From Janthinobacterium sp. 1_2014MBL_MicDiv (GTDB lineage Bacteria > Pseudomonadota > Gammaproteobacteria > Burkholderiales > Burkholderiaceae_D), in assembly GCF_001865675.1 (NCBI RefSeq), contig NZ_CP011319.1, positions 5,952,001 to 6,016,000 on the forward strand: DNA of 64,000 bases, in the 5' to 3' direction. The notes under the pieces are model-generated. The model made no database searches, was not told where the DNA came from, and saw only the letters and a program-made list of their open reading frames with translations. Below are positions 25,608-33,783 of the stretch, in pieces (position 1 is the stretch's first letter; each line of letters begins with the position of its first letter). A program made the translations under genes and the position numbers.

Positions 25608-25774
25608 GTTCAAGGTGGATAGGCATGCGTTCGCGGCCACCTGGACGAAGATGTAGCGCAAGTTTTTTGCAAAAAAAGCGGCACGATAGTTCCAGCCGCA
25701 GCTTTGTTGCGTTTATACTCAATCGCTGAGCAACATCTTCCCATCCGCATCTCCCCATAAGGAACCCACCACGC

Positions 25775-27487
25775 ATGCCCCATGACATCAGTCTGATCAC
25801 CACCATCGCCGCCGCCCTCGGGTTCGGCCTCATCTTCGGCTTTATCGCCACGCGCATGAAGCTGCCGGCACTCGTCGGCTATCTGGCCGCCGGCATCATC
25901 ATCGGGCCGGCCACGCCCGGTTTCGTGGCGGATGCGGAAATAGCGGGGCAATTGGCGGAAATCGGGGTGATGCTGATGATGTTCGGCGTCGGCCTGCACT
26001 TTTCCATCGAAGATTTATGGGATGTGCGCAAGATCGCGCTGCCTGGCGCCATCTTGCAGATCGCCGTCGCCACGGCGATGGGCATGGGCCTGGCCCACTG
26101 GTGGGGCTGGAGCATAGGTGGCGGGCTGATCTTTGGCCTGGCGCTGTCCGTGGCCAGCACCGTGGTGCTGCTGCGCGCGCTGGAAGAACGGGGCATCCTC
26201 GACTCGCTGAACGGCCGCATCGCCGTCGGCTGGCTGGTGGTGGAAGACCTGGTCACGGTGCTGGTGCTGGTGCTGCTGCCGGCCTTCGCCGGCGCGCTGG
26301 GCGGCAAGGTGGCGCCGGGCGCCGAAGCGGTCAGCCTGTGGCAAACCCTGGCCATTACCCTCGGCCAGGTGGCCGGTTTCATCGTCTTCATGCTGGTCGT
26401 CGGCCGCAAGCTGTTCCCCTGGATTCTATGGCAGGTGGCGCGCACCGGTTCGCGCGAACTGTTCACCCTGTGCGTGATCGCCGCCGCCGTCGGCATCGCC
26501 TACGGTTCGACCAAGCTGTTCGGCGTGTCGTTCGCGCTGGGCGCCTTCTTCGCCGGCATGGTGCTGCGCGAATCCGAACTGAGCCACCGCGCCGCGGAAG
26601 AGTCGCTGCCGCTGCGCGACGCCTTTGCCGTGCTGTTCTTCGTCTCCGTCGGCATGCTGTTCGAACCGAACATCCTGCTGGAAAAGCCGCTGCAAGTGCT
26701 GGCCGTCTGCGCCATCATCATCTTCGGCAAGTCGATCGCCGCCTTCCTGCTCGTGATGGCCCTGCGCTATCCGCCGAAAACGGCCATCATCGTCTCGGCC
26801 AGCCTGGCGCAGATCGGCGAATTCTCGTTCATCCTGGCCGCGCTGGGCCTGTCGCTGGGCCTGATGCCGCAGGAAGGGCAAAGCCTGATCCTGGCCGGCG
26901 CCATCCTGTCCATCGCCCTCAATCCCGTCGTGTTCAGCATGGCCAAGCCGCTGCTGCGCGTGATGAGCAACAGCGATTTCGCGCGCAAGTTCGAACGCAC
27001 GACCGATCCGCTGGCCGAACTGCCGATGACGGTGCCGCAGGAAAAACTCTCGGGGCAAGTCGTGCTCGTCGGTTATGGCCGCGTCGGCCGCCGCATCGCC
27101 GCCGCCCTGATGGAGCGGGGCATCCACTTCGTCGTGGCCGAGGAAAACCGCGAAATCGTCGACCAGCTGCGCAAGCAGGGCATTCCCGCCGTGGCCGGCA
27201 ATGCGGGCGAACCGGCCGTGCTGATCCAGGCGCACATCACGCACGCCACCATGCTCGTCATCGCCACGCCCGATACCTTCCACGTGCGCGCCATGATCGA
27301 GACGGCGCGCGCGCTCAATCCCACGATCATGACCGTGGTGCGCACGCACAGCGAGGAAGAGGCGGAATTGCTGCGCGCGGAAAATGCGGGCAAGGTGTTT
27401 ATCGGCGAACACGAACTGGCGAATGGCATGGCCGAACACGTGCTGCAGAGCTTTGATGCGGCCAGGAAAGGACACGGCGCGCATTAA
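25775..27487 (+). CDS. ybaL: CPA2-family cation/proton antiporter with RCK domain (YbaL/Kef-like)
   Basis: This 570-residue inner-membrane protein has about 12 hydrophobic segments (residues 5-395) of the Na+/H+ exchanger fold. A cytoplasmic TrkA-N/RCK domain follows from about residue 425, with the nucleotide-binding GYGRVGRR and the acidic end of the second strand (VVAEEN). It should exchange K+ (or Na+) for protons under nucleotide control. It has the YbaL arrangement and lacks an accessory KefF/KefG gene nearby, so glutathione gating is not implied. The gene stands alone with a terminator after it. Confidence 0.88.
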   Translation: MPHDISLITTIAAALGFGLIFGFIATRMKLPALVGYLAAGIIIGPATPGFVADAEIAGQLAEIGVMLMMFGVGLHFSIEDLWDVRKIALPGAILQIAVATAMGMGLAHWWGWSIGGGLIFGLALSVASTVVLLRALEERGILDSLNGRIAVGWLVVEDLVTVLVLVLLPAFAGALGGKVAPGAEAVSLWQTLAITLGQVAGFIVFMLVVGRKLFPWILWQVARTGSRELFTLCVIAAAVGIAYGSTKLFGVSFALGAFFAGMVLRESELSHRAAEESLPLRDAFAVLFFVSVGMLFEPNILLEKPLQVLAVCAIIIFGKSIAAFLLVMALRYPPKTAIIVSASLAQIGEFSFILAALGLSLGLMPQEGQSLILAGAILSIALNPVVFSMAKPLLRVMSNSDFARKFERTTDPLAELPMTVPQEKLSGQVVLVGYGRVGRRIAAALMERGIHFVVAEENREIVDQLRKQGIPAVAGNAGEPAVLIQAHITHATMLVIATPDTFHVRAMIETARALNPTIMTVVRTHSEEEAELLRAENAGKVFIGEHELANGMAEHVLQSFDAARKGHGAH

Positions 27488-27508
27488 TTCGGCGCCCGTT
27501 CCTCCAGC

Positions 27509-27545
27509 AAGCCTGCCCGCTTCCCAGCCGGCAGGCTTTCTTTTT
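27509..27545 (+). terminator. Intrinsic terminator of the antiporter gene
   Basis: AAGCCTGCC/GGCAGGCTT is followed by TTCTTTTT. The T-tract touches the stop codon of the convergent dienoyl-CoA reductase gene, so the two genes end back to back. Confidence 0.85.
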
Positions 27546-29589
27546 ACAGACGGGCGGCCAGCTCCGCGCCTTCGCGGATGGCCCGCTTGGCGTCGAGTTC
27601 GGCCGCCAGCGCGGCGCCGCCGATCTTGTGGAAACGCGGACCGCCCGCCTGCAGCGGCTTGCCGTCCTTGTCGACGGGCGGCATCAGTTCCGTCAGGCTG
27701 TCCTGGCCGGCGCAGATGACCACGTTATCCACCGCCAGCAGGCGCTGCTCGCCGCCCACCGTGATGTGCAAGCCCTGCTCGTCGATCTTGTCGTAGGTCA
27801 CGCCGGCCAGCATGGCCACGCCATTGCGCGCCAGCGCCGCGCGGTGCACCCAGCCCGACGTCTTGCCCAGGCCCGCGCCCACCTTCGACGTCTTGCGCTG
27901 CAACAGGAAAATCTGGCGTACGGGCGCAGGCGCCACGGGCGGCACCAGGCCGCCGCCCGTGGCCGCGTCCAGGTCCACGCCCCACTCGCCGGCCCAGGCG
28001 GCGACCGGCTGGGGCAACGGGTGCGCCGGGTCGTGCAGCAGATACTCGCCCACGTCGAAGCCGATGCCGCCGGCGCCGATAATGGCCACGCGCGCCCCCA
28101 CGGGCTTCTTGTCCTGCAGCACATCGAGGTAGGACAGCACCTTCCGATGCTCGATGCCGGGGATGGCCGGCAGCCGCACCTTGATGCCGGTGGCGATGAT
28201 GACGTCGTCATAGCCGCCGGCCAGCAATTGCTCGCGCGTCACGCGCTGGCCCAGGCGCAGCTTGATATTCGACAAGGCGATGCGGCGCGCAAAATAGCGT
28301 ATGGTTTCCGTGAATTCTTCCTTGCCCGGTATCTGCATGGCCACCTTGAACTGGCCGCCCACGCTGTCGCTGCTGTCGAACAGGGTCACCTCGTGCCCGC
28401 ATTCGGCGGCCACGGTGGCGGCCGACAGGCCGGCCGGACCCGCGCCGACGACGGCCACCCGGCGCCCCACGGCCTGCTTCGCATACACGAGTTCCGTTTC
28501 ATGGCAGGCGCGCGGGTTGACGAGGCAGCTGGCGCGCTTGTTGGCAAACGTGTGGTCCAGGCATGCCTGGTTGCAGCCGATGCAGGTATTGATCTCGTCG
28601 GCGCGGCCCGCCGCGGCCTTGGCGACAAAGAAGGGGTCGGCCAGGAACGGCCGCGCCATCGACACCAGGTCGCAGTCGCCGCGCTCGAGGATGGCGTTCG
28701 CCTCGTGCGGCATGTTGATGCGGTTCGAGGCCACCACGGGAATACTGACTTCGCGGCGCAGCCGGCCCGCCACGCTGGCAAAGGCGGCGCGCGGCACGGA
28801 GGTGACAATGGTGGGCACCCTCGCCTCATGCCAGCCGAAGCCCGTGTTCAGTATCGTCACGCCAGCCTGCTCGAGCGCCCTGGCCACTGCCACCACGTCG
28901 TCCCAGGTATTGCCGCCCTCGACCAGGTCGAGCAGCGAATGGCGGTACATGATGATGAAATTGGGGCCGACGGCGGCGCGGATGCGGCGCACGATTTCCA
29001 CGGGCAGGCGCATGCGGTTCTCGATGCTGCCGCCCCAGCGGTCCTGGCGCAGATTCGTGCGCGCGCACAGGAACTGGTTCAGCAGATAGCCTTCGCTGCC
29101 CATCACCTCGATGCCGTCGTAGCCGGCCTTTTGCGCCAGGCGCGCGCAGCGCACGTAGTCGCAGATGGTGCGCTCGATGCCGCGTTCGCTCAAGGGACGG
29201 GGACGGAATGGCGAGATCGGCGATTTTTTCGCGGAGGCGGAGACGACGAAGGGCTGGTAGCCATAGCGGCCCGCATGCAGGATCTGCATGACGATCTTGC
29301 CGCCCTCCTCGTGCACGGCACGCGTCACCTTGCGGTGGTTCGGCACGTCGCCGAGGAAATTGAGGGTGCCGCCGAACGGCAGCAGCCAGCCCTGGCGGTT
29401 CGGCGAGATGCCGCCCGTGACGATCAGCCCCACGCCGCCCCGCGCCCGTTCGCGGTAAAACGCGGCAAGCTTGCCATAATGATAAAACCTGTCTTCCAGG
29501 CCCGTGTGCATGGACCCCATGATGACGCGGTTGCGCAAGGTGGTGAAGCCCAGGTCGAGCGGGGCCAGCAAATGGGGATAGGAAGTCAT
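27544..29589 (-). CDS. fadH: NADPH-dependent 2,4-dienoyl-CoA reductase
   Basis: This 681-residue multi-domain enzyme reduces 2,4-dienoyl-CoA during beta-oxidation of unsaturated fatty acids. The N-terminal half (1-335) is an old-yellow-enzyme FMN barrel. Next comes the [4Fe-4S] cluster motif CIGCNQACLDH with further cysteines in KRASCLVNPRAC. Then come FAD (GAGPAGLSA) and NADPH (IGAGGIGFDV) Rossmann domains. Length and domain order match E. coli FadH (672). The ATG begins MTSYPHLL and lines up with the family; the ribosome site is weak. It is transcribed toward the antiporter gene, with no operon partner. Confidence 0.93.
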   Translation of the reverse strand: MTSYPHLLAPLDLGFTTLRNRVIMGSMHTGLEDRFYHYGKLAAFYRERARGGVGLIVTGGISPNRQGWLLPFGGTLNFLGDVPNHRKVTRAVHEEGGKIVMQILHAGRYGYQPFVVSASAKKSPISPFRPRPLSERGIERTICDYVRCARLAQKAGYDGIEVMGSEGYLLNQFLCARTNLRQDRWGGSIENRMRLPVEIVRRIRAAVGPNFIIMYRHSLLDLVEGGNTWDDVVAVARALEQAGVTILNTGFGWHEARVPTIVTSVPRAAFASVAGRLRREVSIPVVASNRINMPHEANAILERGDCDLVSMARPFLADPFFVAKAAAGRADEINTCIGCNQACLDHTFANKRASCLVNPRACHETELVYAKQAVGRRVAVVGAGPAGLSAATVAAECGHEVTLFDSSDSVGGQFKVAMQIPGKEEFTETIRYFARRIALSNIKLRLGQRVTREQLLAGGYDDVIIATGIKVRLPAIPGIEHRKVLSYLDVLQDKKPVGARVAIIGAGGIGFDVGEYLLHDPAHPLPQPVAAWAGEWGVDLDAATGGGLVPPVAPAPVRQIFLLQRKTSKVGAGLGKTSGWVHRAALARNGVAMLAGVTYDKIDEQGLHITVGGEQRLLAVDNVVICAGQDSLTELMPPVDKDGKPLQAGGPRFHKIGGAALAAELDAKRAIREGAELAARL

Positions 29590-29749
29590 GGTCGGTCCGG
29601 TGGAAGATGGTTGCAGGGCGTACGGTAACAAGCATTGCCCGTGGCTGCAGCGTATTTCTCTAGACCGGGAGTTCTAAATCGCCATGGACGCGCCCGGCGG
29701 CGGCGCACGCAGCTTGTGTCGGGCGCAACTTTCCCGTAGGCTAGGTGGC

Positions 29750-30337
29750 ATGACGCGACTCTTCCTCTGCCTGCTGATGCTGTGTGCCATCCCCGCAACC
29801 GCGCTGGCACAGGCGCAGGCACCGCGGCTGGACAAGCTGAAAGTCGACGTCAAGCGCATCGAGGTCGACGGCCAGCGCATGTACGAAGTCGATGCCAGCG
29901 GCAGCGTGCTGGCATCGCCGGCGTCCGTATGGAAGACCCTGACCACTTACGAACGCATGAGTGAATTCGTGCCCGACCTCAGTTCCTGCCGCGTGCTGTC
30001 GCGCAACGGCAATGAAGTCATCATCGAGCAGCAGGGCATGGCGCGCTTCCTGTTCATGAACCACCCGATCCACCTGGTGGTGCGGGCCACGGAATCGCCG
30101 CCGACGGCCATCGACATCGCCCTGATCTCGGGCGACATGCGCCATTACGAATCGCGCTGGAATCTGTATCCGGTACCCGAGACGGGCGGCACGCGCATCG
30201 TCTTTTCCAGCCGGCTGATGCCGGGCTTCTATGTGCCGGGCATGCTGGGCACGGCCATGATACGCGGCGATATCGAACGCATGATGGCGGCCGTGCTGGC
30301 GCGCATCGACAGCCAGCATGCGGACAAGGCTGGTTAA
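29750..30337 (+). CDS. Exported SRPBCC/START-like (cyclase/dehydrase) protein
   Basis: This 195-residue protein has a signal peptide ending near ALAQA (residue 20-22), then a SRPBCC lipid-binding type fold. Visible features are DASGSVLASPASVWKTLTTY, the family start, and ERMSEFVPDLSSC. AGGTGG precedes the ATG. The family binds hydrophobic ligands, and in this exported form the ligand is unknown. It is divergent from fadH across about 160 bases and convergent with the next minus-strand gene. No function is proposed beyond a possible lipid-related role in the periplasm. Confidence 0.75.
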   Translation: MTRLFLCLLMLCAIPATALAQAQAPRLDKLKVDVKRIEVDGQRMYEVDASGSVLASPASVWKTLTTYERMSEFVPDLSSCRVLSRNGNEVIIEQQGMARFLFMNHPIHLVVRATESPPTAIDIALISGDMRHYESRWNLYPVPETGGTRIVFSSRLMPGFYVPGMLGTAMIRGDIERMMAAVLARIDSQHADKAG

Positions 30338-30355
30338 CGCCGGCTAACACCGGCG
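30338..30355. terminator. Short hairpin between convergent genes
   Basis: CGCCGG/CCGGCG with the loop CTAACA, directly after the SRPBCC stop and 15 bases before the stop of the convergent gene. No T-tract is present; it may help separate the two transcripts. Confidence 0.35.
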
Positions 30356-30370
30356 CAATCATCGCGGCAA

Positions 30371-30826
30371 TTACGCCAGGTAGGTGTCGCGGTCGCGGAT
30401 TTCCGCGAAATTCTCGAGATTGCCCAGCTTCACCGTGACGGGATTGAGGCTCGCTTGCGGCTGCATCGAGCGCCAGGCGAACAGCCATTCCTGTTCAACG
30501 GCCTCGGCGCGCGTCTTGGTGAAGGCGGCGCCCAGGGCGGCGCGCTGGCCATATTCGACGACGCCGTCGATGCCGGCCCAGCTGGGCAAGGTGCGCTGCA
30601 CGGCGCGGTGCAGGCGTTCGCCGAATTCTTCCGTATTGTGGATGATCAGGCAGGCGTCGGCTGGAGCGAACACATCGAACAGTTGCTTGTCCCAGACCTG
30701 CGAAAAGCTGAGGGTCAGGCAATTGCCCGCCGGCGTCAGGCGGAACTGCCCCAGGCTCAGCGCCAGTTCGAGTTCGCTGCGCTGGCCGTAGCGGTGCAGG
30801 GTGGGGGGGCGTTGGTAATCGTGCAT
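30371..30826 (-). CDS. Uncharacterised 151-residue protein
   Basis: I do not recognise this family. The protein is soluble with no leader or membrane segment. It begins MHDYQRPPTLHRYGQRSELE and has a hydrophobic core around VWDKQLFDVFAPADACLIIHN, then a mixed region rich in aromatic residues (EWLFAWRSMQP). Codon usage matches the neighbours and the frame is clean, so it is likely a true gene. The ATG was preferred over a TTG six codons earlier, as neither has a good ribosome site. It follows the DUF2721-like membrane protein gene by 43 bases on the same strand and may be co-transcribed. Confidence 0.7.
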   Translation of the reverse strand: MHDYQRPPTLHRYGQRSELELALSLGQFRLTPAGNCLTLSFSQVWDKQLFDVFAPADACLIIHNTEEFGERLHRAVQRTLPSWAGIDGVVEYGQRAALGAAFTKTRAEAVEQEWLFAWRSMQPQASLNPVTVKLGNLENFAEIRDRDTYLA

Positions 30827-30869
30827 GCTGGACTCGTTCTTCAATAGTAGGGTAAACCGGCGCGGCCGC

Positions 30870-31310
30870 TTAACGGGGCGGGCGGATATGGCGCCGGATG
30901 CGCTGGGCCGTCGCGGCCAGGTAAATTTCGCGCAGTAAATAAATAAAACAGCCGATCAGGCAAATCACGGCCAGCACAAAGAAGGCGGCGATGTATTTGT
31001 CCAGGGTCAGGTTCAGAATATCGCCCAAAAACAGCATGGCGATGATGACGCACACGAAGAAACCGCACGCCGTGCTGAGGGAAATCGAATAATTGATCAG
31101 ATGGGTACGCTTATACAAGGTATCCAGCTCATCCATATAAAAATCGTTGTAACCGATGTCGAGCCGGTCTTCCAGCACGCGCGTGCGGTCGATGATGCGG
31201 CCCAGGCGGTTCGTCAGCACCACCAGCATGGTGCCGATGCCGGTCAGCAGGAAAACCGGCGCGATGGCCAGCTGGATGATATGGCCGATGTCGCCGATCT
31301 GTATGTTCAT
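30870..31310 (-). CDS. DUF2721-like small membrane protein
   Basis: This 146-residue inner-membrane protein has three hydrophobic segments (about residues 11-32, 72-97 and 104-126). The motif LTNRLGRIIDRTRVLEDR after the first helix is characteristic of DUF2721. The C-terminus is basic (RIRRHIRPPR), consistent with a cytoplasmic end. The family has no known function. It lies upstream of the unrecognised 151-residue gene and downstream of the proline iminopeptidase gene on the same strand, with about 110 bases between. Confidence 0.8.
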   Translation of the reverse strand: MNIQIGDIGHIIQLAIAPVFLLTGIGTMLVVLTNRLGRIIDRTRVLEDRLDIGYNDFYMDELDTLYKRTHLINYSISLSTACGFFVCVIIAMLFLGDILNLTLDKYIAAFFVLAVICLIGCFIYLLREIYLAATAQRIRRHIRPPR

Positions 31311-31422
31311 GGTTAAAAAGTCGTGGGTTCACACCGGCGCCCGACCGTGGCGCCAGCACAGGCCGTAGTGTAGCAGGCGGCACGCGCAAGGTGCCGGCTT
31401 TGCCACCAGGCACGTTTCACGT

Positions 31423-32379
31423 TCATGCGAAGCCGCGCCCCGGCACGAAGCGCTCGGTGGCCTTCACCAGCGCCGACGCGATGCCGTGCTCGAGCGCGCC
31501 ATGGCCCGCGTCGGGAATCATTTCCAGCTGCGCGCCGGGCCAGGCCTGGTGCAGGCGGTAGGCCGACAGCGGCGGGCAGATGGCGTCGTAGCGGCCCTGT
31601 ACGATGACCGCCGGCAAATGCGCGATGCGGTGCATATTACGGATCAGCTGGTCTTCCTCGAAGAAACCGAGGTTGGCCATGTAATGCGATTCGAGCCGGC
31701 CCACGCCCAGGTCCAGCGCATCGTTCGGCGTATCTTCCGGCTGCGGCATCAGGTAGACGCGGCGGCCTTCGAAGCGGCTCCAGGCGCGCGCGGCCGGCCA
31801 GTACACGGCGGGGTCGCTGCTGAGGATGCGCTTCACATAGGCCGCCAGCAAATCGCCCCGTTCTTCGGGCGGAATCGGCGCGGCGAATTCCTCGTACAGT
31901 TCCGGATAAAACCAGCGCACGCCTTCGATGAACCAGTCGATTTCCGCCTGCGTGCATAAAAAGATGCCGCGCAGCACGAAACCGAGGCAGGCCTCGGGAT
32001 GCGCCTGGCCATACGCGAGCGCCAGGGTCGAGCCCCAGGAACCGCCAAACACCAGCCATTGGGCTATGTCGAACTGGGCGCGCAGCGCTTCGATGTCGGC
32101 GATCAGCAATGGCGTCGTGTTGTTGCGCCATTCGCCCAGCGGCGTCGACTTGCCGGCGCCGCGCTGGTCGAACAGGATCACGCGATAGCGCTGCGGATCG
32201 AAGAAGCGGCGGTGCTGCGGCGACAGGCCGGCGCCGGGGCCGCCATGCAGGAACAGTACGGGAATGCCGTCGGGATTGCCGCACTCTTCCCAGTAGATGG
32301 TGTGCAGCGCATCGACCGCCAGCATGCCGTGCCGGTTCGGCGACAGGACGGGAAACAGGGGCGACAGGGAGTCAGGCAT
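31423..32379 (-). CDS. pip: Proline iminopeptidase (alpha/beta hydrolase, S33)
   Basis: This 318-residue cytoplasmic enzyme removes N-terminal proline from peptides. It has the HGGPG oxyanion motif (residues 45-49), the nucleophile S114 in GGSWGST and the DQRGAGKSTP motif typical of proline iminopeptidases. The histidine is in DAGHGALE near the C-terminus and the aspartate in GRYDAICP. AGAGGA lies six bases upstream of the ATG. The frame is open far upstream, across the Lrp gene on another frame, but the family start is clear. A palindromic element lies between it and the Lrp gene. Confidence 0.93.
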   Translation of the reverse strand: MPDSLSPLFPVLSPNRHGMLAVDALHTIYWEECGNPDGIPVLFLHGGPGAGLSPQHRRFFDPQRYRVILFDQRGAGKSTPLGEWRNNTTPLLIADIEALRAQFDIAQWLVFGGSWGSTLALAYGQAHPEACLGFVLRGIFLCTQAEIDWFIEGVRWFYPELYEEFAAPIPPEERGDLLAAYVKRILSSDPAVYWPAARAWSRFEGRRVYLMPQPEDTPNDALDLGVGRLESHYMANLGFFEEDQLIRNMHRIAHLPAVIVQGRYDAICPPLSAYRLHQAWPGAQLEMIPDAGHGALEHGIASALVKATERFVPGRGFA

Positions 32380-32392
32380 GGCGATCCTCTCA

Positions 32393-32450
32393 ATACGCCG
32401 GGCAAAACCTGCTGCGCGTCGGTGGTCGCGGCGGTTTTGTCCGGCGTTAT
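32393..32450 (-). repeat. Long nested palindrome between lrp-like and pip genes (element D)
   Basis: Three nested stems: ACGCCGG/CCGGCGT, CAAAACC/GGTTTTG and GCtGCG/CGCgGC around a GTCGGTGGT loop. It sits 66 bases after the Lrp-like stop and 14 bases before the pip start. It resembles the family A and B elements in size and nested form but does not share their centre motif. Confidence 0.6.
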
Positions 32451-32515
32451 CAACATTCAGGGTGCCAGGCAGCAGCTGCATGGCAAAGACCCAATTATAG
32501 TGCGGCCCCGGCGGC

Positions 32516-32998
32516 TCAGGCCAGCGGCAAGGGCAGGCGGTTCGACGACTTGATTTCGCGCATCGACAGGCTGGACTGGATTTCCGCCACGCCGGGCAGG
32601 CGGCGCAAGACCGTCGAGACGAATTCGCCATACGCTTCCAGGTCGCGCGCCACCACTTGCAGGAAGTAATCGGCTTCGCCCGCCACATTGTGGCAAGACA
32701 ATATCTCGGGAATCGTCGCGATCGCCTGTTCGAACTGCGACGGCTGCTCGCCGCCATGGTTGGCAAACACGACGCGCACGAACGCCACCAGGCCGATGCC
32801 CAGCTTCTTGCGGTTGAGCAAAGCCTGGTAGCCGGTGATGAAGCCTTCCTCTTCCAGGCGGCGCAAACGGCGCCAGACGGGCGTTTCGCTCAGTTTCAAG
32901 CGCTCGGCCAGGCGCGCATTCGACAGCCGTCCTTCATCCTGCAACAGCCTGAGTATCTGTAAATCGGTGGCGTCGAGGCTAACTTCTGAAATTTTCAT
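32516..32998 (-). CDS. Lrp/AsnC-family transcriptional regulator
   Basis: This 160-residue protein has an N-terminal winged helix-turn-helix (residues 8-60, with LSNARLAERLKLSETPVWRR) and a C-terminal RAM ligand domain (GIGLVAFVRV, then EADYFLQVVARD). Such regulators sense amino acids as octamers. It is divergent from a LysE/RhtB-type exporter gene across 164 bases. This is the usual arrangement for an Lrp-type regulator controlling an amino-acid exporter, so that is its likely target. The amino acid is unknown. Confidence 0.9.
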   Translation of the reverse strand: MKISEVSLDATDLQILRLLQDEGRLSNARLAERLKLSETPVWRRLRRLEEEGFITGYQALLNRKKLGIGLVAFVRVVFANHGGEQPSQFEQAIATIPEILSCHNVAGEADYFLQVVARDLEAYGEFVSTVLRRLPGVAEIQSSLSMREIKSSNRLPLPLA

Positions 32999-33162
32999 CT
33001 AATTATTGTTCTTTTACAGGTGGAATCTACCCGAATACTAGGGCATAGCGGGCAGGAAAAGCAAGCACATTTCATCAAGGCAAGAACATAATGGGGGCCG
33101 GCGAGCAGGCGGCACACGGCCGTTGCTCCCGCCCTCATACTTGTTCGTTACCGAGCCGCGCC

Positions 33163-33783
33163 ATGTCCGATTCTACCTTCCTGATGTACTTGCTGGCACT
33201 GGCTGGCGCCTTTTTATTGCCGGGCCCCGACATGGCGCTGGTGCTGGCCACGGGCGCGGCGCGCGGCGTGGCCACGGCGCTGGTGACGGCGCTGGGCATC
33301 GCTGGCGCGCGCGCCGTGCATGTGGCGCTGTCGGGCGCGGGCCTGGCGGCGCTGATGGTGACGCATCCGCAAGCCTTGCAGTGGGTCAAATGGGCCGGCG
33401 CCGCCTACCTGCTGTACCTGGCGGCGCGCCTGCTGCAGTCGGCCCTGTCGACCGGCACCACGCCCGATGCCGAGGCGCCGGCCACGGCGCACAGCGCCGG
33501 CGCCAGCCTCGTGCGCGGCTTCCTGACGAATCTGCTCAATCCGAAGGCACTGCTGTTTTGCAGCATGTTCCTGCCGCAATTCGTCACCGGCGCGGCAAGC
33601 GTCGGCATGCAATACCTGCGCCTGGGCGCCGTCCTGGTGCTCGTCGGCCTGCTGTTCGACGCCCTGTATGCCGTGCTGGCCGCGCGCCTGGCGCGCCGCC
33701 TGCGCGGCAAGCCTTCGCCTTACGGCAAGTTCGTGCTGCCCACCGTCTTCGTCCTGCTGGCGGGACGGCTCGTACTGGGCTGA
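33163..33783 (+). CDS. LysE/RhtB-family amino-acid exporter
   Basis: This 206-residue inner-membrane protein has five to six hydrophobic segments. The family motif LPGPDMALVLATGAARG lies at residues 18-34, and NLLNPKALLFCSMFLPQF in the middle is the second family signature. It exports an amino acid or its analogue; the divergent Lrp-like gene suggests amino-acid control. The ATG has only a weak ribosome site. Its 3' end overlaps the 3' end of the next, oppositely oriented gene by 64 bases. Confidence 0.88.
   Translation: MSDSTFLMYLLALAGAFLLPGPDMALVLATGAARGVATALVTALGIAGARAVHVALSGAGLAALMVTHPQALQWVKWAGAAYLLYLAARLLQSALSTGTTPDAEAPATAHSAGASLVRGFLTNLLNPKALLFCSMFLPQFVTGAASVGMQYLRLGAVLVLVGLLFDALYAVLAARLARRLRGKPSPYGKFVLPTVFVLLAGRLVLG

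Noticed and set aside
25648..25682. T6/A7 run between the FabH-like gene and the antiporter gene as a terminator
   Set aside because: The complementary runs are separated by only two bases, so a stable hairpin cannot form; a better hairpin lies at 25581-25607.
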